Source: Streptomyces griseus subsp. griseus (GTDB lineage: Bacteria > Actinomycetota > Actinomycetes > Streptomycetales > Streptomycetaceae). Taken from it: a stretch of 64,000 nt of DNA. Shown here one piece after another: positions 7,877 to 15,551 of the stretch. The stretch lies in NCBI RefSeq assembly GCF_000720255.1, contig NZ_JOJE01000001.1, positions 310,001-374,000 on the forward strand, written 5' to 3'. Positions within the stretch are counted from its first letter, which is position 1; every line of letters begins with the position of its first letter. The position numbers and the translations under genes were made by a program. The notes beneath the pieces were generated by a model. It was given only the letters and a program-made list of their open reading frames with translations. It had not been told where the DNA came from and ran no database searches.

Positions 7877-8628
7877 AGGCGGGCGCGCTGGAGGGCAGGG
7901 AGACGGACGCGCCCGATGTCACCCGCGCCGAGTACTGCGTGGTCGCCTGCGCCGAGGCATGGCGTGGCGCGGGTGAGGTCCTGGCGAGTCCGATGGGGCT
8001 GGTCCCCTCCGTCGGTGCCCGTCTCGCCCGGCACACGTTCGCGCCGGACCTGTTGCTGACCGACGGCGAGGCACTGCTGGTCGGCCTGGACGGAACGGTC
8101 GAGGGCTGGTTGCCGTACCGGCAGCATCTGGCCCTGGTCACCGGTGGCCGGCGGCACGTGATGATGGGCGCGAGCCAGATCGACCGGTACGGCAACCAGA
8201 ACATCTCGTGCATCGGCGACTGGGCGAGGCCCGCCCGGCAGCTGCTCGGGGTGCGCGGCGCGCCGGTCAACACCCTCAACAACCCGACGAGTTACTGGAT
8301 ACCGCGGCATTCCAGACGGGTCTTCGTCGAGAAGGTCGACATGGTCTGCGGGGTCGGGTACGACCACGCGGCGGGCGCGCGCCACCACCGCATCCCGCGT
8401 GTCGTCTCCGACCTGGGCGTCTTCGACTTCGCCACGCCCGATCGGTCGATGCGGCTGGCCTCGCTGCACCCCGGGGTGAGTGTCGAGGAGGTCCGGGAGG
8501 CGACGGGCTTCGCTCTGGTGGTCCCGGACGAGGTGCCGTACACCCGCGAACCGACCGCGGAGGAACTGCGCCTGATCCGTACGGTGATCGACCCGCACAA
8601 CACCCGGGCCCAGGAGGTCGGTGCCTGA
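7873..8628 (+). CDS. ipdB: CoA-transferase family ring-opening hydrolase, beta subunit
   Basis: A 251-residue partner of IpdA with the class I CoA-transferase beta fold. Landmarks are the N-terminal TRAEYCVVACAEAWRGAGE, the ASPMGLVPSVGARLAR segment, and VMMGASQIDRYGNQN, matching the G-Q-x-D-x-x-G-N pattern of this family. The GTG start is preceded by GGGAGGAG and overlaps the ipdA stop by 4 bp, which favours equal synthesis of both subunits. The stop shares one base with the ATG of ipdC. Function as the second half of the ring-C hydrolase rests on family and context. Confidence 0.9.
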   Translation: MKAGALEGRETDAPDVTRAEYCVVACAEAWRGAGEVLASPMGLVPSVGARLARHTFAPDLLLTDGEALLVGLDGTVEGWLPYRQHLALVTGGRRHVMMGASQIDRYGNQNISCIGDWARPARQLLGVRGAPVNTLNNPTSYWIPRHSRRVFVEKVDMVCGVGYDHAAGARHHRIPRVVSDLGVFDFATPDRSMRLASLHPGVSVEEVREATGFALVVPDEVPYTREPTAEELRLIRTVIDPHNTRAQEVGA

Positions 8629-9677
8629 TGGAGACGGCACTCACCCGGCTGGTCGGGGTCCGGCACCCGATCGTGCAGACCGGGATGGGCTGGGTGGCGG
8701 GCCCCCGTCTGGTCTCCGCGACGGCGGAGGCGGGTGGGCTGGGCGTCCTGGCCTCGGCGACCATGACGCTCGACCAGCTGCGGGATGCGATAAGGGAGGT
8801 CAGGTCCCGTACGTCCGCGCCGTTCGGGGTGAATCTGCGGGCCGACGCGACGGACGCCGGTGAACGGGTGCGGATCATGCTCGACGAGGGCGTGCGGGTC
8901 GCGTCGTTCGCGCTCGCGCCCTCCCGGGAGCTGATCGGCGCGCTGAAGGAGGCGGGCGTGGTCGTCATCCCCTCCATAGGCGCCCGGCGGCACGCGGAGA
9001 AGGTCGCCGCGTGGGGCGCGGACGCGGTGATCGTGCAGGGCGGGGAGGGCGGCGGACACACCGGGGACGTGGCGACGAGCGTGCTGCTGCCTCAGGTGGT
9101 GGACGCCGTCGGCATCCCGGTGGTGGCGGCGGGCGGATTCTTCGACGGGCGGGGCCTGGTGGCCGCGCTGGCGTACGGCGCGGCCGGCGTCGCCATGGGT
9201 ACGCGGTTCCTGCTGACGTCGGACTCGACGGTGCCGGACGCGGTGAAGGCGAGGTACCTGGCGTCGACGGTGAGGGACGTGACGGTGACGCGGGCGGTCG
9301 ACGGCCTGCCGCACCGCATGCTCCGGACGGAGCTGGTGGCCGCCCTGGAGGACTCCGGGCGCGCGAGGGCGGTGCTGCGGGCGGTGCGCGCGGCGTCCGG
9401 TTTCCGCAGGCTGTCCGGGCTGACCTGGCGACAGATGGTGCGCGACGGGCTCGCCCTGCGGCACGGCAAGGACCTGTCGTGGAGTCAGGTGCTGATGGCG
9501 GCCAACACGCCGATGCTGTTGAAGGCGTCGATGGTGGACGGCCGTACGGACCTGGGGGTGATGGCGTCCGGGCAGGTCGCCGGGGTGATCGCCGACCTGC
9601 CGTCGTGCGCGGAGCTGGTGGAGCGGATCATGAAGGAGGCGGAGGAGACGCAGGCACGGCTCTCCACCCTGCGCTGA
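8628..9677 (+). CDS. ipdC: NAD(P)H-dependent flavin oxidoreductase (nitronate monooxygenase family), IpdC type
   Basis: A 349-residue FMN-dependent TIM-barrel enzyme of the 2-nitropropane dioxygenase family. Typical elements are the start RHPIVQTGMGWVAGPRLVSA, the phosphate-binding GGEGGGHTG segment and AAGGFFDGRGLVAALAYGAA. IpdC in mycobacteria and rhodococci acts in HIP-CoA breakdown, where it oxidises a ring-derived intermediate. The ATG shares a base with the ipdB stop (TGATG). It ends the rightward operon; the short thiolase-end copy at 9679 begins 2 bp after the stop. Confidence 0.88.
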   Translation: METALTRLVGVRHPIVQTGMGWVAGPRLVSATAEAGGLGVLASATMTLDQLRDAIREVRSRTSAPFGVNLRADATDAGERVRIMLDEGVRVASFALAPSRELIGALKEAGVVVIPSIGARRHAEKVAAWGADAVIVQGGEGGGHTGDVATSVLLPQVVDAVGIPVVAAGGFFDGRGLVAALAYGAAGVAMGTRFLLTSDSTVPDAVKARYLASTVRDVTVTRAVDGLPHRMLRTELVAALEDSGRARAVLRAVRAASGFRRLSGLTWRQMVRDGLALRHGKDLSWSQVLMAANTPMLLKASMVDGRTDLGVMASGQVAGVIADLPSCAELVERIMKEAEETQARLSTLR

Positions 9678-9678
9678 G

Positions 9679-9731
9679 CGTCACAGCCTCTCGATGACCG
9701 TCACATTGGCCTGGCCGCCGCCCTCGCACAT
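9679..9731. repeat. Duplicated 3' end of the thiolase gene
   Basis: Fifty-three bp here match 9905-9957, the end of fadA6, with one mismatch. On the minus strand both read MCEGGGQANVTVIERL then stop. The 173 bp between the copies (9732-9904) show no clear thiolase similarity and no gene. Confidence 0.85.
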
Positions 9732-9906
9732 GGGCACCATCCTCAACGGCACCCTCGCCCTGCTCGGCCCCAGGGGCCGCACAGGCTTCGCGAGCCGGCG
9801 CCGGACTCCGTCCGTCGAAGCAGTCGGCCGGCGTGCCCCGCCCACCGCTCCCGTCCCTCCAACCGCTGCGCCAGTCCCGTTGACCCCGCCGCCCCGGTCA
9901 CCGCCG

Positions 9907-11064
9907 TCACAGCCTCTCGATGACCGTCACGTTGGCCTGGCCGCCGCCCTCGCACATCGTCTGGAGGCCGAAGCGGCCTTCCGTGCGCTCCAGTTCGTGC
10001 AGGAGGGTCGTCATCAGTTTGACGCCGGTCGCGCCGAGGGGGTGGCCGAGGGCGATGGCGCCGCCGTTGACGTTGACCTTGTCCGGGTCCGCGCCCGTCT
10101 CCTTGAGCCAGGCCAGGACCACGGGGGCGAACGCTTCGTTGATCTCGACGAGGTCGATGTCGTCGATGGTCAGGCCGGTCCTCTTCAGGGCGTGGGCGGT
10201 GGCCGGTATGGGCGCGGTCAGCATGCGGATGGGGTCCTCGCCGCGCACCGAGAGGTGGTGCACGCGGGCCCGGGGGGTGAGGCCGTGTTCGCGTACCGCA
10301 CGCTCCGAGGCCAGCAGCATCGCCGCCGCGCCGTCGGAGACCTGCGAGGAGCATGCGGCGGTGACGGTGCCGCCGTCGATGACCGGCTTCAGCGCGGCCA
10401 TCTTCTCCAGGGTGGTGTCCCGGCGGGGCCCCTCGTCGACGCTCACGTCGCCGTAGGGCACGGTCTCGCGCCGGAAGCGTCCCTCGTCGAGGGCTCGTAC
10501 GGCCCGCTGGTGGGAGCGCAGTGCGAACTCCTCCTGGTCCTGCCTGCTGATCGACCACTTCGCGGCGATCATCTCGGCCCCGGCGAACTGGTTCACGGGT
10601 TTGTTGCCGTACCGGGCGCGCCAGCCCTCGCTGCCGGCGAACGGTCCTTCCGTGAAGCCCAGGGGTTGGGCCGCCTGCCGGGTGGCGAAGGCGATCGGTA
10701 TCTGGGACATGTTCTGCACCCCACCGGCGACCACCAGGTCCTGGGTGCCGGACAGCACGCCCTGCGCGGCGAAGTGCACGGCTTGCTGGGAGGACCCGCA
10801 CTGCCGGTCCACGGTGACGCCCGGCACCTCCTCGGGCAGTCCGGCCGCCAGCCAGCAGGTCCGTGCGATGTCCCCGGCCTGCGGTCCCACCGTGTCCAGG
10901 CAGCCGAGGACGACGTCCTCGACGGCGGCGGGGTCGATGCCCGAGCGGGAGACCAGCTCCTTCAGCACATGTGCCCCGAGGTCCGCCGGATGGACCCCGG
11001 CGAGCCCTCCCCCGCGCCGCCCGACGGGCGTACGGACCGCTTCGACGATGTAGGCCTCGGCCAT
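9907..11064 (-). CDS. fadA6: Acetyl-CoA acyltransferase (thiolase), FadA6 type
   Basis: A 385-residue degradative thiolase. The nucleophile is Cys89 in DRQCGSS; the other catalytic residues are in the GHPLGATG motif (His) and CEGGGQAN (Cys) near the C-terminus; NEAFAPV is also present. In KstR2 regulons FadA6 performs the last thiolytic steps on ring-opened steroid acids, releasing acetyl-CoA. The ATG at 11064 has AGGGAG upstream and gives the normal length. It is last in the leftward unit ipdF-kstR2-fadA6, 20 bp after the regulator gene. A 53-bp copy of its 3' end lies downstream. Confidence 0.88.
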   Translation of the reverse strand: MAEAYIVEAVRTPVGRRGGGLAGVHPADLGAHVLKELVSRSGIDPAAVEDVVLGCLDTVGPQAGDIARTCWLAAGLPEEVPGVTVDRQCGSSQQAVHFAAQGVLSGTQDLVVAGGVQNMSQIPIAFATRQAAQPLGFTEGPFAGSEGWRARYGNKPVNQFAGAEMIAAKWSISRQDQEEFALRSHQRAVRALDEGRFRRETVPYGDVSVDEGPRRDTTLEKMAALKPVIDGGTVTAACSSQVSDGAAAMLLASERAVREHGLTPRARVHHLSVRGEDPIRMLTAPIPATAHALKRTGLTIDDIDLVEINEAFAPVVLAWLKETGADPDKVNVNGGAIALGHPLGATGVKLMTTLLHELERTEGRFGLQTMCEGGGQANVTVIERL

Positions 11065-11084
11065 GGCGACTCCCTGGTGGTCGG

Positions 11085-11696
11085 CTAGGTGCGTACGGCG
11101 ATCCCGTCCAGCACCATCGACAGGTACTGCCGGGCGATCTCCTCCGGGCTGTGCTGTCCGCCGGGCCGGTACCAGGACGCGGCGACCCAGACGGTGTCGC
11201 GGACGAACCGGTAGGTGAGGCGGACGTCGAGGTCGGCGCGGAAGACGCGGTCGGCGACCCCGCGCTCCAGCGTGGACAGCCACGCCTGTTCGAACTTGCG
11301 CTGTGACTCGGCGAGGAACGCGAACCGTTCCTGCGCGACGAGCTGCCTGCTCTCCTTCTGGTAGATCGCGACGGCGGCGCGGTGCCGGTCGATCTCCCGG
11401 AACGATTCGGTGACGAGGGCTTCGAGGGTCTCGCGGGGGCCCTTTCCGGCGGCCAGGACGGTGTCGTACCCGTCCCACAGCTCGCCGAGGAAGGTGCGCA
11501 GGATCTCTTCGAGCATCGACTCCTTGGAGTCGAAGTGGTAGTAGAGGCTGCCCGCGAGCATGCCCGCGTGGTCGGCGATCTTGCGTACGGTGGTGGCGTT
11601 GTAGCCCTGTTCGGCGAAGACCTCGGCGGCGGTGTCGAGGAGTTCGCGGCGCCTGGCGGGTGCGGCGGTCACCTGGGGCTTCTTCTTGGTCGGCAC
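11085..11696 (-). CDS. kstR2: TetR-family repressor of the HIP-CoA cluster, KstR2-like
   Basis: A 203-residue TetR regulator. The N-terminal helix-turn-helix reads RRRELLDTAAEVFAEQGYNA, then TTVRKIADHAG, SGSLYYHFDSKESM. The ligand domain keeps strong likeness to mycobacterial KstR2, for example YRFVRDTVWVAASWYRPGG and the C-terminal RQYLSMVLDGI. KstR2 represses its regulon until HIP-CoA binds. The GTG start at 11696 gives the family length, though its Shine-Dalgarno (GGAA) is weak. The likely operators are the palindromes at 6233 and 12527. It lies between ipdF and fadA6 in one leftward unit, so it would repress its own operon. Confidence 0.85.
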   Translation of the reverse strand: MPTKKKPQVTAAPARRRELLDTAAEVFAEQGYNATTVRKIADHAGMLAGSLYYHFDSKESMLEEILRTFLGELWDGYDTVLAAGKGPRETLEALVTESFREIDRHRAAVAIYQKESRQLVAQERFAFLAESQRKFEQAWLSTLERGVADRVFRADLDVRLTYRFVRDTVWVAASWYRPGGQHSPEEIARQYLSMVLDGIAVRT

Positions 11697-11721
11697 GGTT
11701 CCATTGTGGTTGCTCCGGTCG

Positions 11722-12510
11722 TCAGGCGTGCTGGCTGCTGACGGAGACGACCTCTCCCGTCATGTACGAGGAGTAGCCCGACGCCAGGAAGACGATCACG
11801 TTGGCCACCTCCCAGGGCTGCGCGTGGCGTTTGAAGGCCTCGCGCGTGGTCAGCTCCTCCAGCAGCTCGGGGGTCGTCACCTTCGCCAGGTGCGGGTGCA
11901 TGGCGAGACTCGGTGAGACGGCGTTGACCCGCACGCCGTAGGCGGCCGCCTCCACCGCCGCACACCGGGTCAGGGCCATCACGCCCGCCTTGGCGGCGGC
12001 GTAGTGCGCCTGTCCTGCCTGGGCCCGCCAGCCGGCGACGGAGGCGTTGTTGACCACGACCCCGCCGCCGGTCTCCCGCATCCGTCGCAGCGCCGCCCGG
12101 GTGCAGCGGAAGGTGCCGCCCAGCGTCACGTCGAGCACGCGGTCCCACTGTTCGTCGGTCATGTCAGCGAGCTCCGCGGTGCCTCCGAGTCCGGCGTTGT
12201 TGACGACGACGTCCAGCCGCCCGTGCTCCCGCACGGCCGTGTCGAACAGCGCTCCGACCTGCGTCTCGTCGGTGACGTCGCAGGGCAGCGCGGTCACCGA
12301 CGCCGCACCGAACTCCTCGGCGAGCTCGGCCTCGTACGCCTTGAGGCGGCGCCCGTGGGCGTCGCTGATCAGCACGCGCGCGCCCTCCTCCAGGAAGCGG
12401 CGCGCGGTAGCCCCGCCGATGCCCGCGCCCGCCGCTGCCGTGATGACGGCGGTGCGCCCCTCCAGCAGGCCGTGCCCGGGCACGTAGGCCGGACTCTCGA
12501 CGTCTGTCAT
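11722..12510 (-). CDS. ipdF: Short-chain dehydrogenase, IpdF type
   Basis: A 262-residue SDR. It has an unusual cofactor loop TAAAGAGIGGATA, then NNAGLGG, NNASVAG with the catalytic Ser, and YAAAK. IpdF of the KstR2 regulon interconverts the 5-hydroxy and 5-keto forms of the CoA-bound indane intermediate; the family likeness and the neighbouring regulator support the same role. ATG 12510 lies 17 bp from the candidate operator at 12527-12544 and heads the leftward ipdF-kstR2-fadA6 unit. It is divergent from the acyl-CoA dehydrogenase pair. Confidence 0.82.
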   Translation of the reverse strand: MTDVESPAYVPGHGLLEGRTAVITAAAGAGIGGATARRFLEEGARVLISDAHGRRLKAYEAELAEEFGAASVTALPCDVTDETQVGALFDTAVREHGRLDVVVNNAGLGGTAELADMTDEQWDRVLDVTLGGTFRCTRAALRRMRETGGGVVVNNASVAGWRAQAGQAHYAAAKAGVMALTRCAAVEAAAYGVRVNAVSPSLAMHPHLAKVTTPELLEELTTREAFKRHAQPWEVANVIVFLASGYSSYMTGEVVSVSSQHA

Positions 12511-12526
12511 GGGACCACGCTAACCT

Positions 12527-12544
12527 ACCAAACACTTGTTAGGG
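12527..12544. promoter_or_regulatory. Candidate KstR2-type operator, site 2
   Basis: ACCAAACACTTGTTAGGG matches the reverse complement of site 1 at 16 of 18 positions. It lies in the 63-bp gap between divergent ipdF and the acyl-CoA dehydrogenase gene, so one site could control both directions. Confidence 0.7.
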
Positions 12545-12573
12545 AAGGTTCGGTCAGGGAAGGACGGCGGCCC

Positions 12574-13713
12574 GTGGATCTCGACGTCACCCCACAGGAC
12601 GAGGCGTTCCGCGCGGAGGCCCGCGCCTGGCTCCACGCCCACGTGCCCGCCGCCCCGCTGCCCTCCCTGGAGACGGCCGAGGGCTTCGCCGCGCACCGCG
12701 CGTGGGAGGCCGAACTGGCCGCGGACCGCTGGTCGGTGGTGAACTGGCCGACGGCGTACGGCGGGCGGGACTGCGGACTGGTCCGGTGGCTGCTGTTCGA
12801 GGAGGAGTACTACGCGGCGGGCGCCCCCGGCCGGGTCGGCCAGAACGGCGTCAGCCTCCTCGCGCCCACCCTCCTCGACCACGGCACCGAGGAGCAGCGG
12901 GCCCGCGTGCTGCCGCCCATGGCACGGGGCGAGGTGGTCTGGGCGCAGGCCTGGTCGGAGCCGGAGGCCGGGTCCGACCTGGCCTCCCTCACCTCCCGGG
13001 CCGTGCGCACGGACGGCGGCTGGCTGCTGAGCGGCCAGAAGACCTGGTCGTCCCGGGCGCCCTTCGCCGACCGCGCCTTCGGCCTGTTCCGCAGCGAGCC
13101 GGGGACGCCGAAACCCCACCAGGAACTGACCTACGTGATGTTCGATCTGCGCGCGCCCGGCGTCACCGTCCGCCCCATCGGCCGGCTCGACGGGAAGCCG
13201 GCGTTCGCGGAACTGTTCCTGGACGAGGTGTTCGTGCCGGACGAGGACGTGATCGGCGAACCCGGCCAGGGCTGGCGGATCGCGATGTCCACGGCCGCCA
13301 ATGAGCGGGGCCTCACCCTGCGCTCCCCGGGGCGTTTCCTCACCTCGGCGGACCGGCTGTGGGAGTTGTGGCGGGAGCTGGGCGCTCCGGACGCCACGCG
13401 CGACCGGGTCGCCGACGCCCTGATCGGTGCGCGCGCCTACCAGTTGTTCACCTACGCCGCCGCCTCCCGCTTCCTGGCGGGCACTCCACTCGGCCCGGAG
13501 TCCAGCCTGAACAAGGTCTTCTGGTCGGAGTACGACATCGCGCTGCACGAGACCGCCCTCGATCTGCTGGGTGAGCGGGGCGAGTCGGCGGACAGCGAGT
13601 GGGCGGAGGGGTACGTCTTCGCCCTCGCGGGCCCCATCTACGCGGGCACGAACGAGATACAGCGCGACCTCGTCGCCGAGCGCCTGCTCGGCCTGCCGAA
13701 GGGACGCCGCTGA
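12574..13713 (+). CDS. Acyl-CoA dehydrogenase, FadE30-like subunit
   Basis: A 379-residue acyl-CoA dehydrogenase. The FAD/substrate segment AQAWSEPEAGSDLASL and the WSSRAPFADRAF stretch are clear, as is the C-terminal YAGTNEIQRDLVAERLLGLP. Length and context match mycobacterial FadE30, which works with a shorter partner as a heteromeric dehydrogenase on a CoA-bound indane intermediate. The following gene encodes such a short partner and shares a base with this stop. The GTG start follows GGGAAGG. The candidate operator at 12527 lies 30 bp upstream. Confidence 0.88.
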   Translation: MDLDVTPQDEAFRAEARAWLHAHVPAAPLPSLETAEGFAAHRAWEAELAADRWSVVNWPTAYGGRDCGLVRWLLFEEEYYAAGAPGRVGQNGVSLLAPTLLDHGTEEQRARVLPPMARGEVVWAQAWSEPEAGSDLASLTSRAVRTDGGWLLSGQKTWSSRAPFADRAFGLFRSEPGTPKPHQELTYVMFDLRAPGVTVRPIGRLDGKPAFAELFLDEVFVPDEDVIGEPGQGWRIAMSTAANERGLTLRSPGRFLTSADRLWELWRELGAPDATRDRVADALIGARAYQLFTYAAASRFLAGTPLGPESSLNKVFWSEYDIALHETALDLLGERGESADSEWAEGYVFALAGPIYAGTNEIQRDLVAERLLGLPKGRR

Positions 13714-14678
13714 TGCGTTTCCTCCTCGACGCCGAGCAACGGGCGTTCGCCGCCTCGCTGGACGCGATGCTCACGGCCGCCGACACACCCGCGCTCATAC
13801 GGCGGTGGAGCCGCGGGGAGCACACGGGCGGGCGCGCGCTGTGGTCCCGTATCGCCGACGCCGGCGTGTTCGCGCTCGCGGTCCCGGAGGCGTACGACGG
13901 ATGCGGGCCCCGGCCCGTCGACCTCGCCGTGGCCTTCGTCGAACTGGGCCGCCACGCGGTTCCGGGCCCCCTGGTGGAGACGGTCACGGCGGCCGTCCTG
14001 CTGAGCGAACCGGCCCTCGCCAAACGCTTCCTGGGATCTCTGGCATCGGGCGAGACGATGGCGACGGTCGCCCTGGGCGGCGCGGACGGCACGGCCCTGG
14101 ACGGCGATACGGCGGCGCTCCTGCTCTCCCTCGGCGCCGACGGTCTGCGTCTCGCCCCCGGGCACGGGCCTGTTCGTGCGTCGCTCGACCCCGCCCGCCG
14201 GCTCACGTCCCTCGCGCCCGGCGGCGAACTCCTCACCCCCGGCCCTCCGCTCGCCCACGCCCTCACCTGGGCCCGCCTGGCCACCGCCGCCCAAGCCCTC
14301 GGGGTCGGTCTGGCGCTGCTCGACCGGACCGTGGCCTACGTCAGGCAGCGCACTCAGTTCGGGGTTCCCATCGGCTCTTTCCAGGCGGTCAAGCACCGGC
14401 TGGCCGATGCCACGATCGCGCTGGAGTTCGCCCGCCCCCTGGTGTTCGGCGCCGCTCTGACGATGTCTCCGGCCGATGCCGCCGCCGCCAAGGTGAGCGC
14501 CTGCGGGGCCGCGTACGCCACCGCCCGTACGGCGCTCCAGTTGCACGGCGCGATCGGCTACACGGCGGAGTACGACCTGTCGCTGTGGCTGACCAAGGCC
14601 CGGGCCCTGCGCACCGCGTGGGGCACGCCCGACGAGTGCCGGGCCACGGTGCTCGGTGACCGTGCCCGCCGCCGATGA
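13713..14678 (+). CDS. Acyl-CoA dehydrogenase-like partner subunit, FadE33-like
   Basis: A 321-residue, shortened acyl-CoA dehydrogenase. The N-terminal helical domain (MRFLLDAEQRAFAASLDAML) and the C-terminal domain (VRQRTQFGVPIGSFQAVKHR, then QLHGAIGYTAEYDLSLWL) are kept, while the middle beta domain is small. Such proteins pair with a full-length subunit to build alpha2beta2 enzymes with half the number of FAD sites, as known for steroid degraders. The ATG overlaps the preceding stop (TGATG). It ends the island; the next gene is convergent, 3 bp away, with no visible terminator. Confidence 0.87.
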   Translation: MRFLLDAEQRAFAASLDAMLTAADTPALIRRWSRGEHTGGRALWSRIADAGVFALAVPEAYDGCGPRPVDLAVAFVELGRHAVPGPLVETVTAAVLLSEPALAKRFLGSLASGETMATVALGGADGTALDGDTAALLLSLGADGLRLAPGHGPVRASLDPARRLTSLAPGGELLTPGPPLAHALTWARLATAAQALGVGLALLDRTVAYVRQRTQFGVPIGSFQAVKHRLADATIALEFARPLVFGAALTMSPADAAAAKVSACGAAYATARTALQLHGAIGYTAEYDLSLWLTKARALRTAWGTPDECRATVLGDRARRR

Positions 14679-14681
14679 GCG

Positions 14682-15404
14682 TCAGGCCCGGACGATCCCC
14701 TGGGCCCGCGCGGCGACCAGCCACTTCGGGAACTCGCCCACGAGACGGTCGTACAGCTCGCTGTCCGAGACCTTGCGCGGATCCGCCCCCGCGTGGAAGA
14801 AACCGGCGTTGTCGACGACACGCCTGCCCGGGACGGACAGCTCGTCGAGTTTGCGCAGGTACTCGAACTGCCGGCTCCCCGGATCGCCGAACCCGATGAA
14901 CTGCCAGAACAGCGGAAGTTTCGCCGCCTTGCAGAGGTAGCGCTCCGCGGCGAGCTTGTTGATCGGGCCGCCGTCGGTCTGGAAGACCACCAGCGCGGGG
15001 GCGGTGGAGCCGCTGTCGAGGTAGTGGTCGATGACGGCGTCCATGGCCAGGTGGTAGCTGGTCTTGCCCATGTGTCCGAGACCGGCCACGATCCGCTCGA
15101 TCCTTCCCTCGTGGTCGGCGAGGGCGATGTCCGTCTCGGCGTCGACGTCCGTGGAGAAGAAGACGACCGGCACCCGGCCGTCGTCGTCGAGGTGCGCCGA
15201 CAGCCCCAGCACCCGGTCGGCGAGCGCCTGCACACTGCCGTCCTTGTAGTACGGCTTCATGGACCCCGAGTAGTCGACCACGAGATACACGGCGGCCCGC
15301 AGCCCGTCCAGTCCGTGCTTGGTGAGGGAGACCCCGGCGGTCCTGTAGAGGTTGACGAGCGCGGGTGCCGTCTCCTGGATCTTGCTGAGGCTGATCGCGA
15401 CCAT
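14682..15404 (-). CDS. VWA-domain protein (TerF-like)
   Basis: A 240-residue von Willebrand factor A domain. The metal-ion adhesion site is VDYSGSM at about residue 40, with the supporting Thr/Asp in VVFQTDGGP. It resembles the VWA proteins linked with the tellurium-resistance/TerD stress proteins of streptomycetes, but no ter genes lie nearby, so its role is open. No signal peptide or membrane span is present. The ATG at 15404 follows GGGAAGGTG; a longer frame has no such support. It lies downstream of gltD on the same strand, separated by hairpins. Confidence 0.8.
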   Translation of the reverse strand: MVAISLSKIQETAPALVNLYRTAGVSLTKHGLDGLRAAVYLVVDYSGSMKPYYKDGSVQALADRVLGLSAHLDDDGRVPVVFFSTDVDAETDIALADHEGRIERIVAGLGHMGKTSYHLAMDAVIDHYLDSGSTAPALVVFQTDGGPINKLAAERYLCKAAKLPLFWQFIGFGDPGSRQFEYLRKLDELSVPGRRVVDNAGFFHAGADPRKVSDSELYDRLVGEFPKWLVAARAQGIVRA

Positions 15405-15433
15405 GGGGCACACCTTCCCACACCCGGACATGC

Positions 15434-15483
15434 GACGGCGCCTGCCAGGTCGTCCGGTCGGGGACTGTGAGGCAGGCGCCGTC
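15434..15483. terminator. Inverted repeat after gltD
   Basis: GACGGCGCCTGCC (15434-15446) and GGCAGGCGCCGTC (15471-15483) form a perfect 13-bp stem around a 24-nt loop, between the gltD end and the VWA gene. No U-run follows. It could be a terminator or a protein-binding site. Confidence 0.45.
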
Positions 15484-15518
15484 TGGTGTTCCGTACGCCG
15501 TTGTACGGGACGTTTGTG

Positions 15519-15536
15519 AGGGGCCGTCAGGCCCCT
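15519..15536 (-). terminator. Hairpin downstream of gltD
   Basis: AGGGGCC-gtca-GGCCCCT, 16 bp after the gltD stop. A second small hairpin CCGTAC/GTACGG lies at 15491-15508. Together they probably end the gltBD transcript. Confidence 0.55.
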
Positions 15537-15551
15537 TGTTCAGCGGGTCCG

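Noticed and set aside
9732..9904. A hidden second thiolase gene between the two copies of the fadA6 end.
   Set aside because: The spacer shows no thiolase-like residues in any frame that I could see; only the 53-bp end is duplicated.
15434..15483. An attachment site or insertion-sequence end formed by the 13-bp inverted repeat.
   Set aside because: No transposase, integrase or target duplication is near; a terminator or binding site is simpler.
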